This document shows, piece by piece, positions 36,632 through 45,541 of a stretch of DNA of 64,000 nucleotides (positions are counted from its first letter, which is position 1; every line of letters begins with the position of its first letter). The stretch is from Enterococcus sp. DIV2402 (GTDB lineage: Bacteria > Bacillota > Bacilli > Lactobacillales > Enterococcaceae), in assembly GCF_017426705.2 (NCBI RefSeq), contig NZ_CP147251.1, positions 496,001 to 560,000 of the forward strand, read 5' to 3'. The notes below the pieces were generated by a model. It did not search any database. It worked only from the letters and a program-made list of their open reading frames with translations, and was not told the origin of the DNA. Made by a program: the position numbers and the translations under genes.

Positions 36632-37637
36632 TCTACAATTATTTTGGTACATTTTAATTGGTGTCTTGTTTGCAGGCTTCTTCTTCCTCGAAGGATTTGA
36701 CTTTGGGGTTGGGATGTCTGTGAAAACACTAGCACACAATGAAAAAGAAGAAGATCAATTGATTGAAACAATTGGACCGGTTTGGGATGGAAATGAAGTG
36801 TGGTTAGTTACTGCAGGAGGCGCAATGTTTGCATCGTTTCCATACTGGTATGCGTCGCTATTTAGTGGTTATTATCTGATTTTGTTACTCGTATTAGTCG
36901 GTTTAATTATTCGTGGAGTATCGTTTGAATTCCGTCACCACATGCCAGCTGACAAACGTTGGATTTGGGGCTGGACATTAAGTATTGGGAGTTTAATTGT
37001 GCCATTTTGTTTTGGCTTACTTTTCACTAGTTTAGTGCAAGGTATGCCGATTAATGCCAACGGTGATTTAAGTGCAACCTTTACGGATTACGTTAATCCT
37101 CTTTCAATTGTAGGTGGGGTAGCATTAACCTTATTATCTTATTTACATGGATTAAACTATATTTCATTAAAAACAACTGGACCAATTCGTACGCGTGCGC
37201 GTAACTATGCCCAAGCGTTATATGGAGTTGCGTATGTTGGACTTGCGGCTTTTGCAATCTTGTTGTACTTTAACACTGATTTCTTTGAAGTTCGTTTGAC
37301 ATCAACAGTTATCTTCCTAGCGTTAATGGTTATTTTAACAGTTGTCGCAAACTTAGCCTTGTTTAAAGGAAAAGAAAAAACAGCTTTCCTTGCAAGTGGT
37401 TTAACATTGGTGTCACTAGTGGCATTGTTATTTACAGGGTTGTTCCCTCGTTTGATTATTAGTTCAATTAGTCCAGAATACGATTTATTAATTGAAAATG
37501 CCTCTTCTTCACCATATACGTTAAAAATTATGAGCTTTGTAGCAATTGGCTTATTACCATTTGTTTTAGGTTATACAATTTGGTCATATTATATCTTTAG
37601 AAAACGTATTAAACACACAAATGTAGCGGGGTACTAA
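36624..37637 (+). CDS. cydB: Cytochrome bd oxidase subunit II
   Basis: Second membrane subunit of the bd oxidase, 337 residues with about eight helices. Typical marks: FFLEGFDFGVGMSV near the N-terminus, GPVWDGNEVWLVTAGGAMFASFP split around its conserved WDGNEVWL, and FEFRHH. The ATG at 36624 overlaps the cydA stop (ATGAGTAA) and follows GGAGGTG; the upstream open frame is inside cydA. Expressed as one unit with cydA and the CydDC transporter. Confidence 0.96.
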   Translation: MSNLQLFWYILIGVLFAGFFFLEGFDFGVGMSVKTLAHNEKEEDQLIETIGPVWDGNEVWLVTAGGAMFASFPYWYASLFSGYYLILLLVLVGLIIRGVSFEFRHHMPADKRWIWGWTLSIGSLIVPFCFGLLFTSLVQGMPINANGDLSATFTDYVNPLSIVGGVALTLLSYLHGLNYISLKTTGPIRTRARNYAQALYGVAYVGLAAFAILLYFNTDFFEVRLTSTVIFLALMVILTVVANLALFKGKEKTAFLASGLTLVSLVALLFTGLFPRLIISSISPEYDLLIENASSSPYTLKIMSFVAIGLLPFVLGYTIWSYYIFRKRIKHTNVAGY

Positions 37638-37641
37638 TCTT

Positions 37642-39360
37642 ATGATGGACAAAGCGATTCTCGGTTTGCCCAATATTCGAAAAATTATGGGGATGCTTGC
37701 AGGGCTTTCAGCCTTGCAAGCCCTCTTTATAATTGGGCAAGCTTATACATTAGCAACAGTTATCACGAATTTATGGAGTGGCGAAAAAATCACCGATCAA
37801 TATTTGATGATTGGTGCTTTTGCTGTGATTTATTTTGCACGCCATGGTGTGACTTTTTTACGTGATAAATTATTGGATCATTATTCAGCTGAACAAGCGA
37901 GTTATTTGCGTCAGCAGTTATTAGAAAAAATCTTCCGTGTTGGGCCCCAAATTGTCCAAAAACAAGGAACAGGAAATATGACTACCATGGCGTTAGACGG
38001 AATTGGTAAAGTTGAAAATTATATTCACTTGATTTTAGCAAAAATGATGAATATGACGATTATTCCTTGGCCAATTTTGGCAGTGGTGTTCTTTTTAGAT
38101 ATTGAATCGGGAGTTGTCTTGTTGTTGGTTTTCCCATTAATTATTATTTTTATGATTATTTTAGGATACGCCGCACAAGCCAAAGCCGATCGACAATACA
38201 AAGCTTTTCAAATTTTATCCAATCATTTTATCGATTCTTTGCGAGGAATTGATACATTGAAGATGTTTGGTTTGAGTAAAAAATATGGCAAAAGTATTTT
38301 TAAAACAAGTGAGCAATTTCGTAAGGCAACAATGAGTACCTTACGTATTGGGATTTTATCAACCTTTGCGTTAGATTTCTTTACGACGTTATCAGTGGCG
38401 ATTGTGGCGGTATTGTTAGGGCTACGTTTAATTGAAGGTGGCATTTTATTGTTTCCAGCATTAACGGTTTTAATTTTATCACCAGAATATTTCTTACCAG
38501 TACGTGATTTTGCAAGTGACTATCATGCAACGTTAGATGGAAAAAATGCGATGACAGCTATTCGTGAAATTTTAGAAGATCCTGAAATTGAAGGCGAACA
38601 AGTTGCTGTGGCAACCTGGTCTAACAAATCCACCTTGGCATTAACCGATGTCAAAGTAGCTTATGAGGAACAAGAAGCATTAGCAGTGGATTATCAAGTG
38701 AAGGGCTTTAAAAAAATTGGAATTATCGGCATGAGTGGTTCTGGCAAATCAACGTTTATCAATACGTTGAGTGGTTTTTTACAACCAACTTCTGGAGAGA
38801 TTATGCTGGATGGTCAATCAGTGAACAACTTTGCACAACAAGATTGGCAAAAACAAATGATTTATATTCCACAAAATCCTTACGTTTTCCAAACATCTTT
38901 ACGTGAAAATATTGCCTTTTATACACCAGAAGCAACGGAAGAAGAGATTTTAGAAGCAGTGCATGTCGCTGGGTTATCTGAATTGGTTGCCGAATTACCA
39001 GATGGTTTGAATACGCAATTAGGTGGTGGTGCGCGAGCATTAAGCGGTGGACAAGCACAGCGAATTGCAGTAGCACGAGCATTCTTAGATAAAGAACGTA
39101 AAATTTTCTTGCTGGATGAACCAACCGCCCATTTGGATATTGAAACTGAGGTAGAATTAAAAGAGCGCATGTTGCCTTTAATGGATAACCGTTTAGTCTT
39201 TTTTGCAACCCATCGTTTGCATTGGATGCATCAAATGGATGAAATTATTGTTATCGAAAAAGGACAAGTTGTAGAAATAGGAAGTTTTGCAGAGTTAACG
39301 GCACAAAAGGGTCATTTTTACGCCCTCACGCAACAAATGAGGAGGGAAGAGCATGCATAA
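37642..39360 (+). CDS. cydD: Thiol reductant ABC exporter, first subunit (CydD)
   Basis: One half of the heterodimeric ABC exporter needed for assembly of cytochrome bd; in Escherichia coli it moves glutathione/cysteine and binds haem. The 572-residue protein has six membrane helices (1-310) and an ATPase domain with Walker A IGMSGSGKSTF, signature ALSGGQAQRIAVARAF and Walker B IFLLDEPTAHLD. It starts 4 bp after cydB. Names CydC and CydD are swapped between species; I follow the usual protein-family order (first CydD). Confidence 0.93.
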   Translation: MMDKAILGLPNIRKIMGMLAGLSALQALFIIGQAYTLATVITNLWSGEKITDQYLMIGAFAVIYFARHGVTFLRDKLLDHYSAEQASYLRQQLLEKIFRVGPQIVQKQGTGNMTTMALDGIGKVENYIHLILAKMMNMTIIPWPILAVVFFLDIESGVVLLLVFPLIIIFMIILGYAAQAKADRQYKAFQILSNHFIDSLRGIDTLKMFGLSKKYGKSIFKTSEQFRKATMSTLRIGILSTFALDFFTTLSVAIVAVLLGLRLIEGGILLFPALTVLILSPEYFLPVRDFASDYHATLDGKNAMTAIREILEDPEIEGEQVAVATWSNKSTLALTDVKVAYEEQEALAVDYQVKGFKKIGIIGMSGSGKSTFINTLSGFLQPTSGEIMLDGQSVNNFAQQDWQKQMIYIPQNPYVFQTSLRENIAFYTPEATEEEILEAVHVAGLSELVAELPDGLNTQLGGGARALSGGQAQRIAVARAFLDKERKIFLLDEPTAHLDIETEVELKERMLPLMDNRLVFFATHRLHWMHQMDEIIVIEKGQVVEIGSFAELTAQKGHFYALTQQMRREEHA

Positions 39361-41095
39361 TATTCCTCTATTTAAAGCTTTCAAAAAAGATACTTGGGTG
39401 AAACCATTTTTGAAAAAATACAAAAAAGCGTTAGTTCTTGCGTTAGTTTTAGGTTTTCTAACCTTTTTCTCTGCGGGAGCATTAATGTTTAACTCAGGTT
39501 ATTTGATTAGTCGTGCAGCATCGTTGCCGGAAAATATTTTGATGATTTATGTACCGATTGTTTTCACACGAGGCTTTGGTGTTAGTCGACCAGTTTTTCG
39601 TTACGTAGAACGTTTAGTTAGTCATAACTGGGTGTTGAGAATGACCTCAGAATTACGTTTGAAGCTGTATACCACATTAGAAAAAGATGCTATTTTCTTT
39701 AAACGTAACTACCGAATGGGAGATATTTTAGGGTTATTAGCAGAAGATATTAACCATATTCAAAATTTGTATTTACGTACGATTTTTCCAACAGTCATTG
39801 CATGGATTTTGTATGCTTTCTTGATTATTGGTTTAGGTTATTTTTCTTGGTGGTTTGCTTTAGTGATGGCATTGATGTTGTTTATTGTTACATTCTTGCT
39901 GCCGTTGTGGTCAGTTTTAGTGAATGGTGCACGACAAGAAAAAGAAAAACAATTGAAAAATGCCTTATATACAGATTTAACTGATAATGTTTTAGGGATT
40001 TCAGATTGGATCTTCAGTCAACGTGGACAAGAATATGTGCAATTACATGAAGAATCAGAAGCTGGACTTTTAAATGTACAAGATAAGTTGCGCCGATTTA
40101 ATCGTCGTCGTAATTTATTGTTACAAAGTGTCTTTGGTCTCATCGTTGTGTTACTCATCTTTTGGACAAGTCAACAATTTGTCGGTGACCATGGAGGCGC
40201 AGCGAACTGGATTGCAGCCTTTGTTTTATGTGTGTTCCCGCTAGTTGATGCCTTTGCAGTGTTACCTGATGCAGCGCAAGAAACGAATATTTATAAAGAT
40301 TCGTTGGAACGATTAAACAATTTACCTGATAAAACAGATAGTGAACCAGTCACCAAGCTAAATGGTCCATTGGATATTGAGGTGCAAGCTCTTTCGTTTC
40401 GTTATGAACAGGGGACACGTCAAGTTTTAGATCACTTGAGTTTGACAATTCCTCAAGGGGAAAAAATTGCGATTCTTGGACGTAGCGGTTCAGGAAAAAG
40501 TACCCTAGCTACGTTAATTCGTGGCGATTTGATTCCAAATAGTGGAAAGTTAACGTTAGCTGGTGTAGAAACCTATCGCTTAGGAGATACGATTTCAGAT
40601 TATATTGGGGTCATCCAGCAAGCACCGTATTTATTCCATACGACGATTTTGAATAATTTACGCATTGGTAATGAACAGGCAACCGTAGAAGAGGTGTGGG
40701 AAGTTCTTGAACGAGTTGGCTTAAAAGAGTTAGTTGCAAACTTACCAGCTGGTTTGGATACAATGGTAGATGAAGCAGGCTTACGTTTTTCTGGTGGTGA
40801 ACGTCACCGGATGGCATTAGCGCGTATCTTATTAAAAGATACACCGATTGTTTTATTAGATGAACCAACTGTAGGTCTAGACCCAATTACCGAACAAGCG
40901 TTAATTGATACCTTCTTTGGAGAATTAGCTGGGAAAACAGTTATTTGGATTACGCATCATCTACAAGGCATTGAGAAGATGCAACGAGTTATCTTCATTG
41001 AAGATGGTCAATTAGAAATGAGCGGTTCTCCTCAAGAACTCGCCAAAACGAATGTCCGTTATCAAAAACTTAAAGCAATTGATGATGGTCGTTAA
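39353..41095 (+). CDS. cydC: Thiol reductant ABC exporter, second subunit (CydC)
   Basis: Partner half-transporter of 580 residues. The membrane part (1-320) includes the CydC-like PVFRYVERLVSHNWVLRM region; the ATPase part has Walker A ILGRSGSGKSTL, signature FSGGERHRMALARIL and Walker B IVLLDEPTVGLD. Its ATG lies inside the last codons of cydD, implying coupled synthesis of the two halves. A long hairpin terminator follows the gene. Confidence 0.93.
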   Translation: MHNIPLFKAFKKDTWVKPFLKKYKKALVLALVLGFLTFFSAGALMFNSGYLISRAASLPENILMIYVPIVFTRGFGVSRPVFRYVERLVSHNWVLRMTSELRLKLYTTLEKDAIFFKRNYRMGDILGLLAEDINHIQNLYLRTIFPTVIAWILYAFLIIGLGYFSWWFALVMALMLFIVTFLLPLWSVLVNGARQEKEKQLKNALYTDLTDNVLGISDWIFSQRGQEYVQLHEESEAGLLNVQDKLRRFNRRRNLLLQSVFGLIVVLLIFWTSQQFVGDHGGAANWIAAFVLCVFPLVDAFAVLPDAAQETNIYKDSLERLNNLPDKTDSEPVTKLNGPLDIEVQALSFRYEQGTRQVLDHLSLTIPQGEKIAILGRSGSGKSTLATLIRGDLIPNSGKLTLAGVETYRLGDTISDYIGVIQQAPYLFHTTILNNLRIGNEQATVEEVWEVLERVGLKELVANLPAGLDTMVDEAGLRFSGGERHRMALARILLKDTPIVLLDEPTVGLDPITEQALIDTFFGELAGKTVIWITHHLQGIEKMQRVIFIEDGQLEMSGSPQELAKTNVRYQKLKAIDDGR

Positions 41096-41107
41096 CATGA
41101 AAAGATA

Positions 41108-41187
41108 AAACATCCGAACAATAGAGGCAAGACTTGTGATTTAGCAGTCGTAAATTAACAAGTCGCCTATTGCTCGGATGTTTTTGT
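41108..41187. terminator. Long bidirectional terminator hairpin between cydC and oppA
   Basis: ACATCCGAACAATAGAGGC pairs imperfectly with GCCTATTGCTCGGATGT, and inside it GACTTGT pairs with ACAAGTC, giving a stem of more than 20 bp with flanking A and T runs. Similar arm sequences recur in the terminators at 52896 and 58706. Confidence 0.85.
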
Positions 41188-41209
41188 ATTTATTTAATTT
41201 CTTTTTTGA

Positions 41210-42853
41210 TTAGTTGTATTCAGCATATTTGAAAATGGTTGAAGCACCAAAGCTTGGGTAATAAATCCCTGTTAGGTGTTCATTAATCAATAATGCACGT
41301 GATTGTTGGTATAGTGGTACGATTGCTGAATCTTTTTCGACTAGAATTTTTTCAGCTTCAACCATCGCATCCCAACGTACGCTTAAATCATTGGCATAAT
41401 CATTTTCAATTTTATCTAACAAATCATTGTATTCTTTACTTTCATAATTCGTGTTGTTTGGTGAACGTAAGCTTGCTAGGTAAGTCATTGGATCTTGATA
41501 GTCTGGTCCCCAACGTCCAATTGCTAATTCGTATTCGCTGTTACGTGTAAGTTCAATCGAGTTGTTTAATGGTACAGCTTTAATTTCAACTTTTAGACCA
41601 GGTAGAGCATCTTCTAGTTGATATTGGATGAATTCAGCAACTTTTTTCTCAGCATCGGTATCTGAAGTTAGCATTTCAATTTGGATGTTATCACCAATTG
41701 CTTTTTTAGCTGCATCCCAATGTTCTAACGCTTTGTCTTTATCCGTTTCCATCAAGTTCCCTGCATCTTCACGGAAGTCAGCGCCCGTTTCTGGATTGTA
41801 AACAAATCCTTTTGGAATGTAACCATAACTTGCAACGGAACCATCAGCCAATACATCATTAATCAATGATTCTTTATCAAGCGCGTAAGCTAAGGCTTTA
41901 CGAACATCACTGTTGGCAAAAATCGTATCTTTACCATCAATTTTTTGGTTCATTTTAAAGTAATAAACACGAGACATCGGTGCAGTGTGCATCAATGGAT
42001 TGTCTTGATTTTGTTTGACATATTCTCCAAAGATTTCCGCCATATCTAATTGATCATCTTCAAATAAGTTAAAGGCAGTAACCGCTTCTTTGACTACATC
42101 TACATGGATTTTTTCGATTTTTACTTTATCTGCATCGTAATATTCAGGATTTTTAACCAGGTCCCATTTCATTGATGATTGATCCCAATTTTCAATGTTA
42201 AAAGCACCATTTGATAAAATTTGTTCGCTTGAATTACCGTATTCTTTCCCTTGTTGTTCAACAAATTCTTGATTTTGCGGGAAGAAGGCTGGGAATGTCA
42301 ATAGTGACGTGAAGTAAGGTACCGGTTTTTCCAATTGTACTTTTAATTCTTTTTCATTCACTGCTTCGACACCTAACTCGGTTGGTGACATGCCATCATT
42401 AATGATTTGTGTTCCGTTTAAAATTGTACCTTCTAATAAGAATAGATAGTTTGCTTGGTTCGCTGGGTCAGCTAAACGTTGCCATGCATAGACAAAATCA
42501 TCTGCAGTCACATCTTCTCCGTTACTCCATTTTGCATCATCACGTAATTGAATAGTATAGGTTTTTCCGTCTTCTGAAATTTCAGGAAGTTCTTTGGCAA
42601 CTGCCGGAACAACCTCATTCTGATCGTTGATTTGATACAAGCCTTCAAAAACGTGAACCTGTGCATTAATACTTCCTGTATCTTGAGTTACTAAAGTATT
42701 CATCGAAGCAATTTCATTTGCTTCCATTAAATTAACTACTTTTTCTTCACCAGCTGCTTCGCCGGAATCATCTGTTTGTTTGCCTGTTGTACAAGCTGCT
42801 AGTGAGCCGACCATCAGCAAACTAGCGAATAACCAAATCGCCTTTTTTTTCAT
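41210..42853 (-). CDS. Peptide ABC transporter substrate-binding lipoprotein, OppA type
   Basis: A complete 547-residue solute-binding lipoprotein: signal sequence with lipobox LAAC (Cys21), PEISEDGKTYTIQLRDDAKW, LLTFPAFFPQNQEF and the C-terminal YELAIGRWGPDYQDPMTYL, which are typical of OppA. It shares long identical stretches with the truncated paralogue at the left edge. GGAGG precedes the ATG. It is 13 bp after a transglutaminase-fold gene and a dipeptide epimerase gene, which suggests murein-derived peptides as ligand. No permease gene is nearby, so it probably uses a shared Opp channel. Confidence 0.93.
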   Translation of the reverse strand: MKKKAIWLFASLLMVGSLAACTTGKQTDDSGEAAGEEKVVNLMEANEIASMNTLVTQDTGSINAQVHVFEGLYQINDQNEVVPAVAKELPEISEDGKTYTIQLRDDAKWSNGEDVTADDFVYAWQRLADPANQANYLFLLEGTILNGTQIINDGMSPTELGVEAVNEKELKVQLEKPVPYFTSLLTFPAFFPQNQEFVEQQGKEYGNSSEQILSNGAFNIENWDQSSMKWDLVKNPEYYDADKVKIEKIHVDVVKEAVTAFNLFEDDQLDMAEIFGEYVKQNQDNPLMHTAPMSRVYYFKMNQKIDGKDTIFANSDVRKALAYALDKESLINDVLADGSVASYGYIPKGFVYNPETGADFREDAGNLMETDKDKALEHWDAAKKAIGDNIQIEMLTSDTDAEKKVAEFIQYQLEDALPGLKVEIKAVPLNNSIELTRNSEYELAIGRWGPDYQDPMTYLASLRSPNNTNYESKEYNDLLDKIENDYANDLSVRWDAMVEAEKILVEKDSAIVPLYQQSRALLINEHLTGIYYPSFGASTIFKYAEYN

Positions 42854-42866
42854 TTTTGTTTCCTCC

Positions 42867-44282
42867 TTATAATAATGTAAAATCTACTAAAGACATTTCC
42901 CAATCAAGTTCATTGTAGCGGAACCCTCGTTGACTGCTCTCGAATTCTCCGCGTTGATTGTCAATTGGATCGCCACGTAATTGTTTTTTACTAATCGTGA
43001 AATCTGTCTGTATGTCATCATTTGCTGGCATCCGGAAAATATCTAAGTTTCCAAAGTAATATTTCCAGCGCGATTCATTATTTCCTCGGTATGCGCTTCC
43101 TCCAAATGACGCATCGGCATATACCCATCCAACAGTCGGCAGATAAAATTTTGCCCAGTCATGACAGCCTTGTGTATATTCTGATATATAGATACCAGAC
43201 TCCCATTTAGCCGGAATTCCTGCCATGCGACTTAACGTAATAAATAAAATGGCTTGCACACCACAATCACCTTTTTGATTCATCGCACAAAATTCACTGA
43301 TATTTGGAATCGTATAATATTCACGCATAAAGGAATAATTCACTTGCGTAGTCACAAATTCGTAAATTTTGAAGGCTTTTTCGACAAGTGTCATGTCTTC
43401 TGTAGTGATTTCTGCTAATAAAGTTTTCAAGAAATCGGTAAACATAATATGTGGACTTTTTTCTTGTAATGCGTCTTGGTATTGTAACTTTTCATGTTCA
43501 GATAATTTTTTTGGAAAGGATTTATCTTCCATTAAAGCAAATAAATCATGATAGACTGCTTCAATTTCATATTCATGAACCACTTCAAAGAATAATTGTT
43601 CTGGATCATCAGTCTGAAAAGCAATCGTTCGTTGAATCGCTGTTTCATCATCAATATGGACGACATTCCCTTTTGTTTCAATAATTTTTGTGTGATGAAT
43701 ATTGCCGTTGCTACGAGGTAAAGGTAAGTGGGCTAAAAAAGGCCCTTCTACTTTACTTAGCGTTTCTTTGGGAGCAATCGATTGTTTGAAACGAATCCGC
43801 GCAGTGCGTTTTTGGGCTTGTTTCATTAAATCAACATTGTCATCTAGCTCTGTTTGTCGTTCGTTATCAATAGTATTTCCTTCTTCATAACGGTAACGCT
43901 CGTAATAATCACGGCGCGTTTTGACTAAATTCTCGATAAAACGACGATGATAATATTTTTGTCCGTTTTTATACGTCCATTCGACATCCGCAGAAACAAC
44001 GATATCTTCTAATTCCTGTGTATCAAAATCTTCAAAAGCATCAGCCATCAAACGTAAGGCTTCTTGCTCATCAAATGGGAATTGATCGGCTTCTAAAACG
44101 GAAAGAATGGCTAATTCACCTTCTAAGCGACGTTTTAAAGTCTGACTAGTTTCTTTTTTTGCGAGTTTATGCTCGATTAATTTTTTTGCTAAAGCGGTAT
44201 CGCCATAGTCTTTCGCACGTTGAATATCTTCTGGAATCGGGGTAGATAGATAAGATATTTCGTTTAGCTCAAATGATTCCAT
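42867..44282 (-). CDS. Transglutaminase-like domain protein, possible cytoplasmic peptidase
   Basis: A 471-residue soluble protein. The C-terminal third has a transglutaminase/protease core with Cys in QKGDCGVQAI, His in GCHDWAKFY and Asp in WVYADASF. The N-terminal 300 residues are charged and helical and not recognised. There is no signal peptide. Between a dipeptide epimerase and a peptide-binding lipoprotein, it could cut imported peptides, a role that NlpC/P60-type YkfC fills in the Bacillus ykf murein-peptide operon. That role is inferred. AGGAGG precedes the ATG. Confidence 0.82.
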   Translation of the reverse strand: MESFELNEISYLSTPIPEDIQRAKDYGDTALAKKLIEHKLAKKETSQTLKRRLEGELAILSVLEADQFPFDEQEALRLMADAFEDFDTQELEDIVVSADVEWTYKNGQKYYHRRFIENLVKTRRDYYERYRYEEGNTIDNERQTELDDNVDLMKQAQKRTARIRFKQSIAPKETLSKVEGPFLAHLPLPRSNGNIHHTKIIETKGNVVHIDDETAIQRTIAFQTDDPEQLFFEVVHEYEIEAVYHDLFALMEDKSFPKKLSEHEKLQYQDALQEKSPHIMFTDFLKTLLAEITTEDMTLVEKAFKIYEFVTTQVNYSFMREYYTIPNISEFCAMNQKGDCGVQAILFITLSRMAGIPAKWESGIYISEYTQGCHDWAKFYLPTVGWVYADASFGGSAYRGNNESRWKYYFGNLDIFRMPANDDIQTDFTISKKQLRGDPIDNQRGEFESSQRGFRYNELDWEMSLVDFTLL

Positions 44283-44305
44283 AAAAAAACCTCCTAATAA
44301 TTTTG

Positions 44306-45373
44306 TTACAATTGAATCCCTAAGCCAGCGGGACTCGCACTTAAATCAATAACTGGCACAGGGGTAGTAGCAATAACACCTGAATAGTTTAATTGATTCA
44401 AAGCAAATGTTGCATCTAAATCAGCAAAGCGAATAATTGGCTGTGCTGCGGCTAAATGAGCAGCTGCGGCGACACTGATATTTGTCTCGCCACTCATACA
44501 ACCAATCATGCACGCAACACCTGCACTTTCACAAGTTGCCGCAATTTTTAATGCGGGGTAAATTCCCCCACATTTCATTAACTTGATATTGACGTAATCA
44601 ACCACATCTTTTTTAACTAATAAAAAGGCGTCTTGTGGCACAAACGCACTTTCGTCAGACATAATGTTTTCGGTTACATGGTCACGCACAAATTTTAACC
44701 CATCGATATTTTTAGCAGCAACAGGTTGTTCAATAAATGCAATATTGTACGGACTGATTCGTTCAATCGCACGCACAGCTTCTTTAGGTGTCCAGCCTTG
44801 GTTAGCATCCACACGGAGTTGAACGTCTGGTCCTACCGCTTTTCGAATAGCGATGATTCGTTCAACATCTTCAATTGGATCAACACCCACTTTAATTTTT
44901 ATGGCTTCAAATCCTAAGTCGACATATTTTTTAGCTTCAGCTGCCATCACAGCAGGTGTGTCAATACTAATTGTCATATCCGTTTGTACAAAGTCACTAT
45001 GTCCGCCAAGCAATTTATACAATGGTAAGTTTGCAGTTTTTCCTAAAATATCGTAGCAAGCAATATCAATTGCTGCTTTGGCGGCACCATTTCCTAGCAT
45101 TGCTCGGTTCATGATTTCATGAATTTTAGCGATGTTTAGAGGATTTTCGCCAATTAATTTTTGTGTCAGCAGTTCTAACGCTGCTGTACAACTTTTTAAT
45201 GTTTCACCAGTGACGAACGTTTCGGGAGCTGCTTCGCCCAGTCCGACGATGCCCTCATCCGTAGTGATTTTGACAAAAATATTGTCTGCTTGAGTAATCG
45301 TTCCTAAGGCAATCGTAAATGGTTTTTTCAACGCAATGGATTGTGTTTGGAAGTCAATACTAACAATTTTCAT
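44306..45373 (-). CDS. Dipeptide epimerase (L-Ala-D/L-Glu epimerase type)
   Basis: Enolase-superfamily enzyme of 355 residues (MLE subgroup). Visible active-site elements in order: the KIKVG lysines, the metal ligands in RVDANQGW (Asp), FIEQP (Glu) and MSDES (Asp), and the second catalytic Lys in NIKLMKCGG. Enzymes of this type convert L-Ala-D-Glu from peptidoglycan into L-Ala-L-Glu for use as nutrient. The ATG at 45373 follows TTAGGAGGAG; seven further upstream codons in frame are not needed. First gene of the epimerase-transglutaminase-oppA operon. Confidence 0.9.
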   Translation of the reverse strand: MKIVSIDFQTQSIALKKPFTIALGTITQADNIFVKITTDEGIVGLGEAAPETFVTGETLKSCTAALELLTQKLIGENPLNIAKIHEIMNRAMLGNGAAKAAIDIACYDILGKTANLPLYKLLGGHSDFVQTDMTISIDTPAVMAAEAKKYVDLGFEAIKIKVGVDPIEDVERIIAIRKAVGPDVQLRVDANQGWTPKEAVRAIERISPYNIAFIEQPVAAKNIDGLKFVRDHVTENIMSDESAFVPQDAFLLVKKDVVDYVNIKLMKCGGIYPALKIAATCESAGVACMIGCMSGETNISVAAAAHLAAAQPIIRFADLDATFALNQLNYSGVIATTPVPVIDLSASPAGLGIQL

Positions 45374-45428
45374 GTTGACTCCTCCTAATATCAAAATAAT
45401 AACTAAGAGTATAACATATATTTATTAA

Positions 45429-45450
45429 ATTGACAGAAAATTTCGTCAAT
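45429..45450. promoter_or_regulatory. Dyad in the divergent epimerase / lytS interval
   Basis: ATTGAC (45429-45434) and GTCAAT (45445-45450) flank an inner GAAAATTTC, giving an almost complete 22-bp inverted repeat. It could be an operator for either gene. A TATAAT for lytS stands at 45474-45479. Confidence 0.4.
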
Positions 45451-45541
45451 TATCAAAAATTATTTTTATCACATATAATTAATAGGTTCATTTTAAATCT
45501 CCTTGTTTAAATGATAATATAAGGAAGGGGGAGCGGTGAGA

